Notes: generated by a model not told the origin, from the sequence alone. A stretch of DNA of 64,000 nt from Methylotuvimicrobium buryatense 5G (GCF_000341735.1 NZ_KB455575.1:2259802-2323801); one strand, 5' to 3'. Counted from the first letter of the stretch, positions 25,474 to 34,856 are shown. Numbers and translations are program-made.

Positions 25474-26994
25474 CTATCCTAATTCGTCCTGGTCCTCGAC
25501 AAACCATCGCTCACGCGCCTTCATGATTAATTTTGCCGCTCTTTCTTCATCTACACCGGTTACATCCAGTAAATCATCGACCGCCTGATCCGCGAGATCA
25601 TCCAACGTCAAGATGCCTTGGCTTGCCAACTCGTAAGCCAAGGCCTCATCCATGCCTTCCATTTCAAGCAATTCTTGCGTAGGCTCCGCCGTCTCGATTT
25701 TTTCTTCCGATGCAATTGCGCTAATTAACAACGCGTCTTTTGCCCGACCTTTTAATTCGTCGACCAGTTCTTTATCAAACTCTTCAATTTCCAGCATTTC
25801 ATTTACCGGAACATATGCAATCTCTTCAATCGAATCGAATCCGACTTCAACCAAAATCGTGGCGATTTCTTCGTCGACACCCAATTGATCGATAAACAAC
25901 TGCTTGGTTTTATTGGCTTGAGCCCCGCTAGTTTCTTGCGCTTTCGATGCATCCATTACATTCAGCTCCCACCCTGTCAATTCGGTCGCCAAGCGAACAT
26001 TTTGACCGCCGCGGCCTATCGCCTGAGACAAATTATCAGAGCTGACCGCCAAGTCCATGCTGTGCTTATCTTCATCGATTACGATAGATTCGATTTCGGC
26101 AGGCGCCATTGCATTGATAACAAATTGAGCTTCGCTTTCATGCCATAAAATGATGTCGACGCGCTCGCCGGCAAGCTCGTTCGATACCGCTTGAACACGC
26201 GAGCCTCTCATTCCGACGCAAGCACCAACCGGATCGAGTCTCGGATCGTTTGCCTTGACTGCTATTTTGGCTCTTGCCCCCGGATCTCGAGCCGCGCCCT
26301 TGATCTCGATCATACCCTCGCCGACTTCGGGAACTTCCAAACGGAACAATGCAACCAACAGTTCAGGTGCTGCGCGAGTCACAAATAATTGCGGCCCGCG
26401 CGGTTCCGAGCGAACCGCTTTAAGATAACCTCTAACCCGGTCACCGATTCTAAACGACTCGCGCGGGATCATATCTTCTTTGGCGATGTAGGCTTCGACA
26501 TGGCCGCCAAGGTCCAAATAAACGCTGCCTTTCTCAATACGCTTAACGATGCCGGTAATTAATTCGCCGACTCTATCGGTATAGGCTTCGACTATTTTAC
26601 GGCGCTCGGCTTCACGAACCTTGTGAATCATCACTTGCTTGGCGGTTTGAGCGGCAATTCGTCCGAATTCGACCGACTCGACTTCTTCCTCGAAAAAGTC
26701 TCCAACATTGATGTCGGGATTTTTTTGCCGCGCATCGTCCAACAGAATCTGGGAATCGGGAAACTCGAGACCGTTTTCGAAATCATCATCCGGCTCGACG
26801 ACTTCCCATCTACGAAACGTCGTATAATCGCCGGTTTTTCTATTGATCGAAACACGCGCTTTTATTTGGTTACCATAGCGTTTTATCGTTGCCGCTTCAA
26901 GCGCAGACTCGACTGCCTGGAAAACGATTTCCTTATCGATGTCTTTTTCATTCGAAAAAACATCCACTACCAATAAAATTTCTTTATTTGCCAC
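25474..26994 (-). CDS. nusA: Transcription termination/antitermination factor NusA
   Basis: A 506-residue NusA: N-terminal RNA polymerase-binding domain, S1 domain ([32 protein letters not shown]), two KH domains ([29 protein letters not shown] and [20 protein letters not shown]) and the two C-terminal acidic repeats that bind alpha-CTD and N protein-type partners. It slows and modulates RNA polymerase. The start overlaps the rimP end by 11 bases; infB follows 10 bases after the stop. Confidence 0.98.
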   Translation of the reverse strand: MANKEILLVVDVFSNEKDIDKEIVFQAVESALEAATIKRYGNQIKARVSINRKTGDYTTFRRWEVVEPDDDFENGLEFPDSQILLDDARQKNPDINVGDFFEEEVESVEFGRIAAQTAKQVMIHKVREAERRKIVEAYTDRVGELITGIVKRIEKGSVYLDLGGHVEAYIAKEDMIPRESFRIGDRVRGYLKAVRSEPRGPQLFVTRAAPELLVALFRLEVPEVGEGMIEIKGAARDPGARAKIAVKANDPRLDPVGACVGMRGSRVQAVSNELAGERVDIILWHESEAQFVINAMAPAEIESIVIDEDKHSMDLAVSSDNLSQAIGRGGQNVRLATELTGWELNVMDASKAQETSGAQANKTKQLFIDQLGVDEEIATILVEVGFDSIEEIAYVPVNEMLEIEEFDKELVDELKGRAKDALLISAIASEEKIETAEPTQELLEMEGMDEALAYELASQGILTLDDLADQAVDDLLDVTGVDEERAAKLIMKARERWFVEDQDELG

Positions 26995-27469
26995 TGTGCA
27001 CTCCTTTATTAATTAAATACTCAGGCACCAGCCGCGCCTTACTCATCGCTTGAAATGGAATCTCGTAAACCCGATCGCCTTCCTGGAGAAACACGGTGTC
27101 ATCGTCGACCGTCTGAATCACACCTGAAATTTTGCGGCGCTTTTCAATCGGTTTGAATAAGTTAACCGAGACCATGTGCCCAATGAAGCGCTCGAATTGT
27201 TGGATAGAAAATAGCGGACGATCGTCTCCCGGAGACGATATTTCCAGTTGATAATTACCTTGTATGGGATCCTCGACATCGAGCATTCCGCTGACTTGAT
27301 GACTGACTTTCGAGCAATCTTCAACTAAAATTCCTTGCTCGCTATCGATATAAATTCGCAATAAGCCATTACGAGGATGCGGATTGTATTCAATCCCAAC
27401 GCACTCATAACCCAAGCCTTCAACAATCGGCTGAATCAAATTAACCAAATGCTCAGGTGCCTGCTTCAT
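26984..27469 (-). CDS. rimP: Ribosome maturation factor RimP
   Basis: The 161-residue protein shows the RimP pattern: LIQPIVEGLGYECVGIEY, RIYIDSEQGILVEDCSKVSHQVSGMLDVEDPI, YQLEISSPGDDRPL and the C-terminal SH3-like domain. It assists 30S subunit maturation. First protein gene of the nusA operon; overlaps nusA by 11 bases. Confidence 0.96.
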   Translation of the reverse strand: MKQAPEHLVNLIQPIVEGLGYECVGIEYNPHPRNGLLRIYIDSEQGILVEDCSKVSHQVSGMLDVEDPIQGNYQLEISSPGDDRPLFSIQQFERFIGHMVSVNLFKPIEKRRKISGVIQTVDDDTVFLQEGDRVYEIPFQAMSKARLVPEYLINKGVHSGK

Positions 27470-27490
27470 TTTTCCTCACTTATTTACGCA

Positions 27491-27516
27491 CATAAAAAAA
27501 GAGCCAATGGCTCTTC
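27491..27516 (-). terminator. Hairpin with T-run between tRNA-fMet and rimP
   Basis: AAGAGCCATTGGCTCTT followed by T's on the minus strand, 22 bases before rimP. With the hairpin at 27566-27592 it would end or attenuate transcription from the tRNA gene into rimP. Confidence 0.75.
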
Positions 27517-27565
27517 CTTAAAATCTATATTCGTTAAACAACCAACGATCCAAACGCCCAAAAAA

Positions 27566-27592
27566 CAAAAAGCCCCAAAAGGGGCCTTTTTT
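27566..27592. terminator. Bidirectional terminator after tRNA-fMet
   Basis: GGCCCC-TTTT-GGGGC stem-loop flanked by A-runs and T-runs, so it can act in both directions; directly after the tRNA 3' end. Confidence 0.8.
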
Positions 27593-27596
27593 AATC

Positions 27597-27673
<77 letters not shown>

Positions 27674-27778
27674 ATTGATTTGAGCCATTATAAACACATT
27701 TTTGGATTTGGCAAGTTATTTATTGGAATTAAAGAGATTTTAAATCGTCACAAAAATTAACAACTATACCTTTCGCAC

Positions 27779-28053
27779 AGCAATTCCCAATTTGGAGATC
27801 AAAAAGGGTGTGGGGTATGCTTGGCGAGGATGTCGGCAGCAGGGCAGATTTTTGCTCCTGCAAAATCTGCATTCACGCCATCCTTGGCGCTTGCAGATTT
27901 TTGCTCCTCGGCAATTGCTCCTGCATTGCCCTACTACACGCCATCCTTGGCGTTCGAGCTGCCGCCAAGCCCCCATGGATGGGTTTACGGCGTTCCTCGA
28001 CAGGCATACCCCACACCCTAAAATCGGCGAAACTGCTCAAACTGGGAATTGCT
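27779..28053 (+). repeat. Family C element, copy 1
   Basis: Ends AGCAATTCCCAATTTG and CAAACTGGGAATTGCT. Flanked by exact 11-bp duplications ACCTTTCGCAC (27768-27778 and 28054-28064). Interior has two units of the GCAGATTTTTGCTCCTGC module, the second altered. Small ORFs across it are not likely to be genes. Confidence 0.9.
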
Positions 28054-28088
28054 ACCTTTCGCACTTCAAATTTCGGCAGTGCTAGAGT

Positions 28089-28222
28089 CACTGCCATTAA
28101 GTTAAGGATTTTTCCGTTCGCCCTGAGCCTGTCGAAGGGTGAATGGAAAAATCCTGGGTCGATAAGTTAAGTCGTCCATGGTTCGACAGGCTCACCACGA
28201 ACGGCTTAACTTAATGGCAGTG
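28089..28222 (+). repeat. Family B element (B1 subtype), copy with 11-bp duplication
   Basis: Ends CACTGCCATTAAGTTAAG and CTTAACTTAATGGCAGTG, 134 bp. Exact duplication AGTGCTAGAGT at 28078-28088 and 28223-28233. Interior includes TTCGCCCTGAGCCTGTCGAA and its counterpart. Confidence 0.9.
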
Positions 28223-28345
28223 AGTGCTAGAGTAGGTGCCTGGGTGTCCGACAAAGACCTTGCCTACATGGACGTATTCACGGCGTCCTTTGGCGGACAC
28301 CCAGGCGCCGAATTTTGATCTACGACGGGTATACCTTACCCGATA

Positions 28346-28480
28346 TACTCCCTTTATACTCAAAAAATGACTAACTTTATGAAGGCATGGAGTCTGGCTA
28401 GCGAGGATGTCGGTAGCGATCCCCGATAGACACATCCCATGCCTTTTATTCTTAGACGTTTTTTCAATCAAAAGGGAGTA
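28346..28480. repeat. Family F element
   Basis: Imperfect terminal repeats of about 45 bp (TACTCCCTTT...GGCATGG on both ends, inverted). An end fragment occurs at 4338-4374. No ORF of note. Confidence 0.65.
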
Positions 28481-28549
28481 ACTCCAAAATATGGCTAGCA
28501 AAAACCGCAAACAACGATAAAGCTAACATTCAGCGAAGGATTTTTTCAC

Positions 28550-29200
28550 TTAATCCATCATATCAAGAGCGCCTTCCGCCGCTTCTCTAACCTCTTGATC
28601 GGGATGCGTTGCGGCAATTTGTTTGAAAGCTGCAATCAAAGACGGTTTATCACTGACATCCATCGTGCTTAACCAATCCAGCGCGGATATAACAACATCC
28701 GAGTTGGAATCATTAAGCGCTTTCATCAACAAAGGCGCCGTCTTGTCAGGAGCGCCATCCGCAAGATGCATAACAACCTCCTCTCTGACCTCCGAACTCG
28801 GATCACTTAACAACACATTCTCCAACAAAGCCAAATCATTCGCATCATTGAGATCCAAGTCCGCTACTGCCTGCAAGCGCAACTCACGATCATTGCTGGC
28901 AATATTGATTCTTGCTTCGACTAAGATTTCTTCATCACTGAAATCAATCGCTTCGGGCCGTGGTATTTTCCTAAATGCATCGCTTAAATCAGATCTTTCG
29001 GAAACAGATTTTCCGTTTGAAGCATCCGAAAAATCTTCCGAGCCAATGGGCGCACTACCTTCGTTTTGCCGCCGCTCTGCTTTCAAAGACTCAGAAGAGG
29101 ACAGGCTTTCGGTTTCGGTAGCATCCTGCTGGCAAGCAACTAACAAAAACGACATTAGCATGGCAATAATACTCAAAGCTATTTCATTTATCTTATTCAT
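28550..29200 (-). CDS. HEAT-repeat lipoprotein
   Basis: A 216-residue protein with a lipoprotein signal (about residues 1-22; lipobox LVAC with the lipidated cysteine at about 23). A low-complexity Ser/Glu-rich stretch (25-85) is followed by three to four HEAT-type helical repeats (ASNDRELRLQAVADL, LSDPSSEVREEVVMHLAD, LNDSNSDVVISALDWL, HPDQEVREAAEGALDM). It should be anchored to a periplasmic membrane face and bind a protein partner. No neighbours in an operon; flanked by the repeat cluster and an unassigned region. Confidence 0.85.
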   Translation of the reverse strand: MNKINEIALSIIAMLMSFLLVACQQDATETESLSSSESLKAERRQNEGSAPIGSEDFSDASNGKSVSERSDLSDAFRKIPRPEAIDFSDEEILVEARINIASNDRELRLQAVADLDLNDANDLALLENVLLSDPSSEVREEVVMHLADGAPDKTAPLLMKALNDSNSDVVISALDWLSTMDVSDKPSLIAAFKQIAATHPDQEVREAAEGALDMMD

Positions 29201-29674
29201 TCCCTAATATCTCCATTTAAACACGTCAAAAGTATAGCTATCGTAGATCAAAATTCGATGCAAGAACGGGCAAGACCATCCTCACAACCCTTATAACCAG
29301 TTGAAATAAAGAGAAATACATTTTTGCAATCAATACATAATCCATTGGTATGTTATCTTTCATGAAGATACTCATGACCAGGGGGAGGGGAGGTAAAAGA
29401 CACCGCAAACCCAGCACCTTACAATCATTAAGATGCTATAGTCACCCCGGATAACGAAAGACTCGGGTGGGTTAGCGGGCAATTACTCGCTAGACAAGAC
29501 GCGGTAACGGCGACGTCTGAGTACCCCTGGCGCCAACACCTATTCTATCGAGTCCAACACATGATGGCGCACTTTCATTACAGCACTCTGACAGTTTTCC
29601 TAAAGCACTGCCGAAATTTGAATTGCGAAAGGTGTATTTTATTCAGCTTGATGAAAATTCATCGCGACTCGCCC
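29201..29674. other. Gene-free region with a possible structured RNA
   Basis: No ORF is convincing. A family D end fragment sits at about 29606-29637 and another short piece at about 29240-29260. Between 29440 and 29545 several helices can be drawn, treated as a separate entry. Confidence 0.45.
29450..29540 (+). ncRNA. Candidate structured RNA (unassigned)
   Basis: Two strong hairpins follow each other, TAGCG...CGCTA and AGACG...CGTCT, and GGGT before them can pair with ACCC after them, giving a three-way junction. An A/G-rich stretch precedes it. I do not recognise a known riboswitch; strand is a guess. Confidence 0.3.
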
Positions 29675-30187
29675 TTACAACCACCCCATGTCCGCAATAA
29701 TCAGAAGAATTCCACCGGACATAACACCGGCCAAAATATCGTCGAGCATGATACCGAAACCGCCGCTTACCTTGCGATCGACCCAGATAATCGGCCAGGG
29801 CTTGACGATATCGAATAACCGGAATAATACGAAACCGACAAGCAATGCCGGCCAACTAAACGGCACCCAACACATCGTAACCAATAAGCCCGCAACTTCG
29901 TCCCAAACGATACCGCCGAAATCATGCTCGCCTAATTTCTTCGCGGCCATTCCGCAAATTCCGACACCCGCAACCACGACCGCCAAAGTCAAAGCGTAAT
30001 AAAAATAATTGCCGGCAAGCACAAACAACCAACAAACCGGGATGGCGGCCACCGTTCCCATCGTTCCGGGCGCTTTTTTAAACAACCCCGAACCGAAACC
30101 GAAAGCCAAAAACAACACCGGATCTGTCAATATTGACTTAGCCGTTAATTCATTCTTACCAATCTTATCAGTGAGAAAAATGCTCAA
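29675..30187 (-). CDS. pgpA: Phosphatidylglycerophosphatase A
   Basis: A 170-residue membrane enzyme that dephosphorylates phosphatidylglycerol phosphate. It has the PgpA pattern FGSGLFKKAPGTMGTVAAIP, GEHDFGGIVWDEVAGLLVTM, FRLFDIVKPWPIIWVDRKVSGGFGIMLDDILAG, with the acidic residues of the active site, and four hydrophobic helices. The start is a TTG at 30187 with AAGG upstream, overlapping thiL by 20 bases; no ATG fits without losing conserved sequence. Last gene of the nusB-thiL-pgpA group. Confidence 0.94.
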   Translation of the reverse strand: MSIFLTDKIGKNELTAKSILTDPVLFLAFGFGSGLFKKAPGTMGTVAAIPVCWLFVLAGNYFYYALTLAVVVAGVGICGMAAKKLGEHDFGGIVWDEVAGLLVTMCWVPFSWPALLVGFVLFRLFDIVKPWPIIWVDRKVSGGFGIMLDDILAGVMSGGILLIIADMGWL

Positions 30188-31109
30188 AACCTTGTACCCT
30201 CAACAATTCCGTCGTGCCGAAACGATGAATTCTAAGCCCCGGACCATCCTCGATAACGCCGATACGCGTAAAGTTTCCTGTCAATGATGCCGCTTTATCA
30301 GCCGGCACGGTAAAACATAATTCATAATCGTCTCCGGCACGCAGAGGCATGGTCCAATCACCGGTTGTCTCGATATAAGCCTTAACCGAATCCGACAGCG
30401 GCAATTTCTCCCAATCGAGACAAGCGCCGACGCCGCTTTGTTTCAAAATATGCCCTAAATCTTGCGCCAAACCGTCGGACACATCGATACAACTTCGTGC
30501 GATATTGCGCAATTCCAGCCCTTCCTCGACACGCGGTCTCGGCCGGTTAAAGCGCTCGAGTGCGCCTTGCTGCTGCGAACAACTAAAATGTCCTTGGGCA
30601 ATTTTTAAACCTAACCCGGCATCGCCGAGTTTACCGGTCATATAGATGCCATCGCCGGGACGCGCCCCCGAGCGGAGCAAAGCTTGACCCGCCGGAACTA
30701 TACCCATGGCCTGCACCGTAAGCGTCAATGGACCGGCCGTGGTATCGCCGCCGACTAGGTCGATGCGGTAATGAGCGGCCAATTCGAAAAAACCTTCGGC
30801 GAATCGTTCGAGCCAAGATTCATCGACATCAGGCAATGTCAATGCCAAGGTCACGGCTATCGGCTCGGCACCCATCGATGCCAAATCGCTCAAATTGACC
30901 GCCAGCAATTTATAACCTAAATCGTATGGATCGGTACCGGCTAAAAAATGCACATTCTCGACCATCGTATCGGCGGTTACCGATAGTCGATAGCCGGCCG
31001 GCACGTTTAGCAATGCGCAATCGTCGCCGATGCCCAATTCGGTTACCGCATTCAACGATTTTTTTCCGGCGAAAAAACGCTCGATCAGATCGAATTCAGC
31101 CGTTGGCAT
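30168..31109 (-). CDS. thiL: Thiamine-monophosphate kinase
   Basis: A 313-residue AIR-synthase-like kinase that makes thiamine diphosphate. Motifs: GIGDDCALL with metal-binding aspartates, VTADTMVENVHF, GYKLLAVNLSDLASMGAEP, LVGGDTTAGPLTLTVQAMG, ISDGLAQDLGHI as CIDVSDGLAQDLGH, and LRAGDDYELCFTV. Start overlaps nusB by 14 bases. Usual order ribH-nusB-thiL-pgpA is preserved. Confidence 0.97.
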   Translation of the reverse strand: MPTAEFDLIERFFAGKKSLNAVTELGIGDDCALLNVPAGYRLSVTADTMVENVHFLAGTDPYDLGYKLLAVNLSDLASMGAEPIAVTLALTLPDVDESWLERFAEGFFELAAHYRIDLVGGDTTAGPLTLTVQAMGIVPAGQALLRSGARPGDGIYMTGKLGDAGLGLKIAQGHFSCSQQQGALERFNRPRPRVEEGLELRNIARSCIDVSDGLAQDLGHILKQSGVGACLDWEKLPLSDSVKAYIETTGDWTMPLRAGDDYELCFTVPADKAASLTGNFTRIGVIEDGPGLRIHRFGTTELLRVQGFEHFSH

Positions 31110-31548
31110 CCGAAGCTTTTCGGTTCTTCGCTTGAATTTCCACGGCTCGCTTTTGCTGAGCTACCTTATCGAGTATGCCGTTAACATAACGATGACTGCC
31201 ATCGGCACCGAAGCATTTGGCTAGATTAATACTCTCGTTAAGTACGACCCGATAAGGCATGTCGAGCCGATTCATCAGTTCATACACGCCGATTCTCAAA
31301 ATCGCCCGCTCGACCGGATCGATCGCCTCGACCGGACGATCGACGAATTGCGTCAACGCTTCGTCGATAACATCGAGGCTTTTCGGAATGCCGTGAAACA
31401 ATTCATTGAAATAGCTTTTTTGAGCATCTTTCAAGCGTTCTTCTTCCAAAAACTGCATTTCGATCGCACTGAGGTTTTGACCGGTCATTTGCCACTGATA
31501 CAACGCTTGTACGGCGGCTTTTCTCGCATTGGTACGCGCTTGGCTCAT
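31096..31548 (-). CDS. nusB: Transcription antitermination factor NusB
   Basis: The 150-residue all-helical NusB begins ARTNARKAAVQALYQWQMTG and contains ILRIGVYELMNRLDMPYRVVLNESINLAKCFGADGSHRYVNGILDKVA, the family signature. With NusE (S10) it binds boxA in rRNA leaders. It starts one base inside the ribH stop (TAATG). Confidence 0.97.
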   Translation of the reverse strand: MSQARTNARKAAVQALYQWQMTGQNLSAIEMQFLEEERLKDAQKSYFNELFHGIPKSLDVIDEALTQFVDRPVEAIDPVERAILRIGVYELMNRLDMPYRVVLNESINLAKCFGADGSHRYVNGILDKVAQQKRAVEIQAKNRKASDANG

Positions 31549-32024
31549 TAGGCTTCCAACTGCTGGAATAAATTAACCATTTCCAGTGCCGACATCGCCG
31601 CTTCCGCGCCTTTATTGCCGGCCTTAGTCCCTGCACGCTCGATCGCTTGTTCGATCGTATCGACCGTCAACACGCCGAAACTAACCGGCACATCGTATTG
31701 CAGCGAAACCGACGCCAAGCCTTTGACACACTCGCCCGCAACATATTCGAAATGCGGCGTGCCACCGCGGATCACCGCGCCCAAGGCAATAATCGCATCG
31801 TATTGTTTACCGGCAGCAATGCGTTGCACAACCATCGGCAGTTCGAATGCGCCCGGCGCCTTGACCAGACAAATATCGTCTCGATTGGCGCCGTGACGGA
31901 CCAATGCATCGATCGCGCCGGCTTCCAACTGCTCGACGATAAAACTGTTAAAGCGGGATGCAACGATGCAAAATTTACCGCCCTTTACTGACAAATGGCC
32001 TTCATAGGTTTTAATAGCCGACAT
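31548..32024 (-). CDS. ribH: 6,7-dimethyl-8-ribityllumazine synthase
   Basis: A 158-residue lumazine synthase. It contains [54 protein letters not shown] (catalytic His) and [32 protein letters not shown]. It condenses the ribityl-amino-uracil with the butanone phosphate made by RibB. One-base overlap with nusB; a 358-base repeat-bearing gap separates it from ribBA. Confidence 0.97.
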   Translation of the reverse strand: MSAIKTYEGHLSVKGGKFCIVASRFNSFIVEQLEAGAIDALVRHGANRDDICLVKAPGAFELPMVVQRIAAGKQYDAIIALGAVIRGGTPHFEYVAGECVKGLASVSLQYDVPVSFGVLTVDTIEQAIERAGTKAGNKGAEAAMSALEMVNLFQQLEA

Positions 32025-32382
32025 CTAAACTCTCTATCTCATGTTTTTCGATAGAAACGATCGTGTCAAGACCGTTTCCGTTGACTTCTCACACATTACC
32101 GTGAGATCCGTAATCGCCGTTTTAACGGCATGCGTGGGAATGATAAAAATCCCGTCATTCCGCCATGGACCGGCGGAATCCAGTGCCATGGATGGCAGGC
32201 TTTTGAGGCACATTAGAGCCTGAAGCAAGCATTACTTATTACCGTCATGCCATCTTCGCTAATGTGACTTCAATACCATTTATTGTTACCTAACGTACTT
32301 GACTTCGAAATCGCGATATGGGGATCGCTCCCACAGAGAATTCGGAACCCTTGTGGGAGCAACGCCTTCGTCGCGACTAAAT
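32025..32382. other. Gap between ribBA and ribH with family B-type interior
   Basis: No gene. The stretch 32150-32255 matches the interior of the B2-type element at 17663-17802 (CATTCCGCCATGGACCGGCGGAAT, CCATGGATGGC) without its terminal repeats. A second small inverted piece (GATCGCTCCCACAGAG/GTGGGAGCAACGCCTTCGTCGC) at 32331-32374 recurs at 34636-34690. Confidence 0.5.
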
Positions 32383-33498
32383 TTAAATACCGCCCTTCCC
32401 CACATAATCGACGACTTCCAAATCGAAGCCCGCCAAACCGACATATTTTTTCTGAGTGCCGATTACCTTTAAACGGTGCACACCCAAATCGGCAAGGATT
32501 CTCGATCCCGTTCCTGTCGAACGCCAATCGCCGACACTATCGGTCGACGCCGGATTCACCACGCCATTATCTTGCATTTGATACTGGTGAATATGCTCGA
32601 CCAGCGACTTATTGTCCTCGTTTTGCCGGATCACGACAATCACGCCTCGGCCTTCCTCGGCGATAATCCGCATCGCATCGCGCAACGATACGCTATTTTC
32701 ATTACGTTTCGACGAAAACAAATCATCCAATAAATTACGTCCATGCACCCGAACCAGAACCGGCTCGTCGCCCGCCACCTGCCCCATGACCAAGGCCAGA
32801 TGCAGCTTATTGTCGTTTTGGTCCTGATAAGCATACAAACGAAAATCGCCGAACTCGGTCGGAAAATTGCACTCGCTGATCCGCTCGAGCGTATTTTCAT
32901 GCTGAATACGGTAATGGATCAAATCGGCTATCGTACCGATTTTCAACTGATGTTGCTCGGCGAATTTTTCGAGATCCGGCCGCCTGGCCATACTGCCGTC
33001 GTCGTTTAAAATCTCGACGATCACCGCGGCAGGTTCCACACCGGCCAAACGCGCCAAATCGCAACCGGCTTCGGTATGTCCTGCACGATTCAATACCCCT
33101 CCGGACTGCGCCATCAAAGGGAAGATATGACCGGGCTGTACCAAATCTTCGGCGCGCGCATCGGACGCGACCGCAGCCTGAATCGTGCGCGCCCTATCGG
33201 CCGCCGAAATGCCGGTCGTAACCCCTGTAGCCGCTTCGATCGACACGGTAAAGTTAGTCGAATGCGCGGTCTTGTTTTCATTGACCATCAACGGCAAACG
33301 CAACTGCCGGCAACGTTCTCGGGTCAAGGTCAGACAAATCAAACCGCGTCCGTAGCGAGCCATGAAGTTAACATCTTCGGGACGGGTAAAAGTCGCCGCC
33401 ATGACCAGATCGCCCTCGTTCTCGCGGTCTTCGTCATCCATGATAATGACCATTTTGCCTTGGCGCAGGTCCTCTATAATTTCATCGATTGTATTCAT
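32383..33498 (-). CDS. ribBA: RibB (DHBP synthase) with degenerate GTP cyclohydrolase II domain
   Basis: A 371-residue fusion. The N-terminal RibB domain (1-200) is complete: IMDDEDRENEGDLVMAA, HSTNFTVSIEA, DLVQPGHIFPLMAQSGGVLNRAGHTEAGCDLARLAG, AVIVEILNDDG. The C-terminal part has the GTP cyclohydrolase II fold, but the zinc cysteines (CxGD...LRCDC in active enzymes) are replaced in VRVHGRNLLDDLFSSKRNEN, and downstream residues are altered, so it should not hydrolyse GTP. A separate ribA is therefore expected elsewhere. Such fusions are common in gammaproteobacteria. It starts right after ribE with no gap. Confidence 0.94.
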   Translation of the reverse strand: MNTIDEIIEDLRQGKMVIIMDDEDRENEGDLVMAATFTRPEDVNFMARYGRGLICLTLTRERCRQLRLPLMVNENKTAHSTNFTVSIEAATGVTTGISAADRARTIQAAVASDARAEDLVQPGHIFPLMAQSGGVLNRAGHTEAGCDLARLAGVEPAAVIVEILNDDGSMARRPDLEKFAEQHQLKIGTIADLIHYRIQHENTLERISECNFPTEFGDFRLYAYQDQNDNKLHLALVMGQVAGDEPVLVRVHGRNLLDDLFSSKRNENSVSLRDAMRIIAEEGRGVIVVIRQNEDNKSLVEHIHQYQMQDNGVVNPASTDSVGDWRSTGTGSRILADLGVHRLKVIGTQKKYVGLAGFDLEVVDYVGKGGI

Positions 33499-34155
33499 TT
33501 AGTTTAGAAAGCCACTGCTTTTCAATAATTGTTCGGTCACGCCGCCCATGCCGCGCGCCGCCGAATCGCCGGCCATCAAGCGCTCCAGATAGCGGGCCAG
33601 CAAATCGACTTCAAGATTCACTTTATCACCGGCTTCGGTATCGCCAAGCGTCGTTTCCTGTAAGGTATGCGGCACGATATTGACGCCGAACACCGCGCCG
33701 TCGACTTCGTTGACGGTCAAGCTAATGCCGTTGATGCAAATGGAGCCTTTTTCGGCGATATATTTCGCCAAATTGTCCGGCGCCTTGAAGCGAAAACGAT
33801 AAGAGCGGCCGTCGGATTGCTTATCGAGTACCGTACCGATACCGTCGACATGACCGCTGACGATATGCCCGCCCATGCGCGTCGACGGGGTCAGCGCCAA
33901 TTCCAGATTGACCCGAGTGCCCACCCTCGCCGTTTTCAAGGTCGTGCGTGCCAACGTTTCGTTCGATACGTCGGCATAAAAATAATCCCGGCCCAGTTCG
34001 ACCGCAGTTAGGCAAACGCCGTTGACCGCGATGCTATCGCCCAATTGAGCGTCGGCCAGCGGCAACTTGCCGGTGCTTATTTTAAGCCGACAATCGCCGG
34101 CTTTAGGCTCGATCGCGGCAATGCTGCCGATTGCCAGAATAATACCTGTGAACAT
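33499..34155 (-). CDS. ribE: Riboflavin synthase, alpha subunit
   Basis: A 218-residue protein with two related halves, as expected. MFTGII begins the first half; GDSIAVNGVCLTAVEL and GSICINGISLTVNEVDG are the paired substrate-binding loops, and GGHIVSGHVDGIGTV is diagnostic. I start at 34155 because MFTGI is the family N-terminus; an upstream in-frame start adds 24 unsupported residues in repeat-like sequence. It dismutates two lumazines to riboflavin. Confidence 0.96.
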   Translation of the reverse strand: MFTGIILAIGSIAAIEPKAGDCRLKISTGKLPLADAQLGDSIAVNGVCLTAVELGRDYFYADVSNETLARTTLKTARVGTRVNLELALTPSTRMGGHIVSGHVDGIGTVLDKQSDGRSYRFRFKAPDNLAKYIAEKGSICINGISLTVNEVDGAVFGVNIVPHTLQETTLGDTEAGDKVNLEVDLLARYLERLMAGDSAARGMGGVTEQLLKSSGFLN

Positions 34156-34278
34156 AGAAGGGCTGTGAATAGTGAATAGTGAATAGTGAAAAGTGAAAAG
34201 ATAAACGCTTTTTAGGGCGTTGTGCAATGCTTGATGCGTATTTGTTCACTTAACTTAATTTGGTTGGCGACTTGACCT

Positions 34279-34454
34279 CATAGGCGCCAACTTAAGGAAA
34301 AACGCGTCATTCCGCCAGGGATTGGCGGAATCCAGGGCCAGGGACGGCACTGCTTAGCTTCACACCCATGTAACCTGAATATCGGCAATCCATGCCGATA
34401 TGACGTATAAAGCCACAAATACGCCATAGAATAGACACTAAGTTGGCGCTTATG
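34279..34454 (+). repeat. Family A element, copy 2, with 11-bp duplication
   Basis: Ends CATAGGCGCCAACTTA and TAAGTTGGCGCTTATG. Exact direct duplication CGACTTGACCT at 34268-34278 and 34455-34465. Nearly identical to copy 1 at 1435-1610. Confidence 0.92.
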
Positions 34455-34856
34455 CGACTTGACCTCCCCCTTTGGAAAAGGGGGATTGAGGGGGATTTAT
34501 TTAAAAAAATCTCCCCCTAGCCCCTCTCTCATCTTTATACATAACTCATGCATTACTATTTTGCTGCAATCTTAGTCAATGAGACCTCGATACCATTTTT
34601 TGTAGCGTGAGACACTCGGCCTCGAAATCGCGATCAGGGGATCGCTCCCACAGAGCATTCGCCGCCCTTTGTGGGAGCGACGCCTTCGTCGCAACTTTCT
34701 AAGCCACTGATGCGCGGCAGCAATGGTTTATGTCGAAGCCCCATATGTTCAATGTTCTGTGACTTATCAAACAGCACAGTTCCCGGATATTCCGATAACC
34801 GTTTGTCAACACCCATGACGGTACTTGTGTATAACAATGAGAACCCCACTAGGGGT

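Larger units (their letters stand above)
27765..28333 (+). repeat. Family D element carrying nested C and B insertions
   Basis: The D ends are TATACCTTTCGCAC at 27765 and GGGTATA at 28333. A family C element (27779-28053) splits the left end and a family B element (28089-28222) splits the middle, each with an 11-bp direct duplication. Removing both and one copy of each duplication restores a D element of about 155 bp like those at 48866-49027 and 52903-53061. Confidence 0.88.

Noticed and set aside
27792-28085. ORFs of 66-149 residues in family C elements (also 36949-37398 and 59072-59559)
   Set aside because: Several frames stay open because of the tandem module; the translations change with unit number and the elements have transposon-like ends. 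They look like non-coding elements, though they are likely to be annotated as hypothetical proteins.
29450-29540. tRNA or c-di-GMP riboswitch identity for the structured region
   Set aside because: No anticodon arm/T-loop consensus and no GEMM core sequence could be found.
30009-30287. Small plus-strand ORF between pgpA and thiL
   Set aside because: Entirely antisense to two well-supported enzymes.
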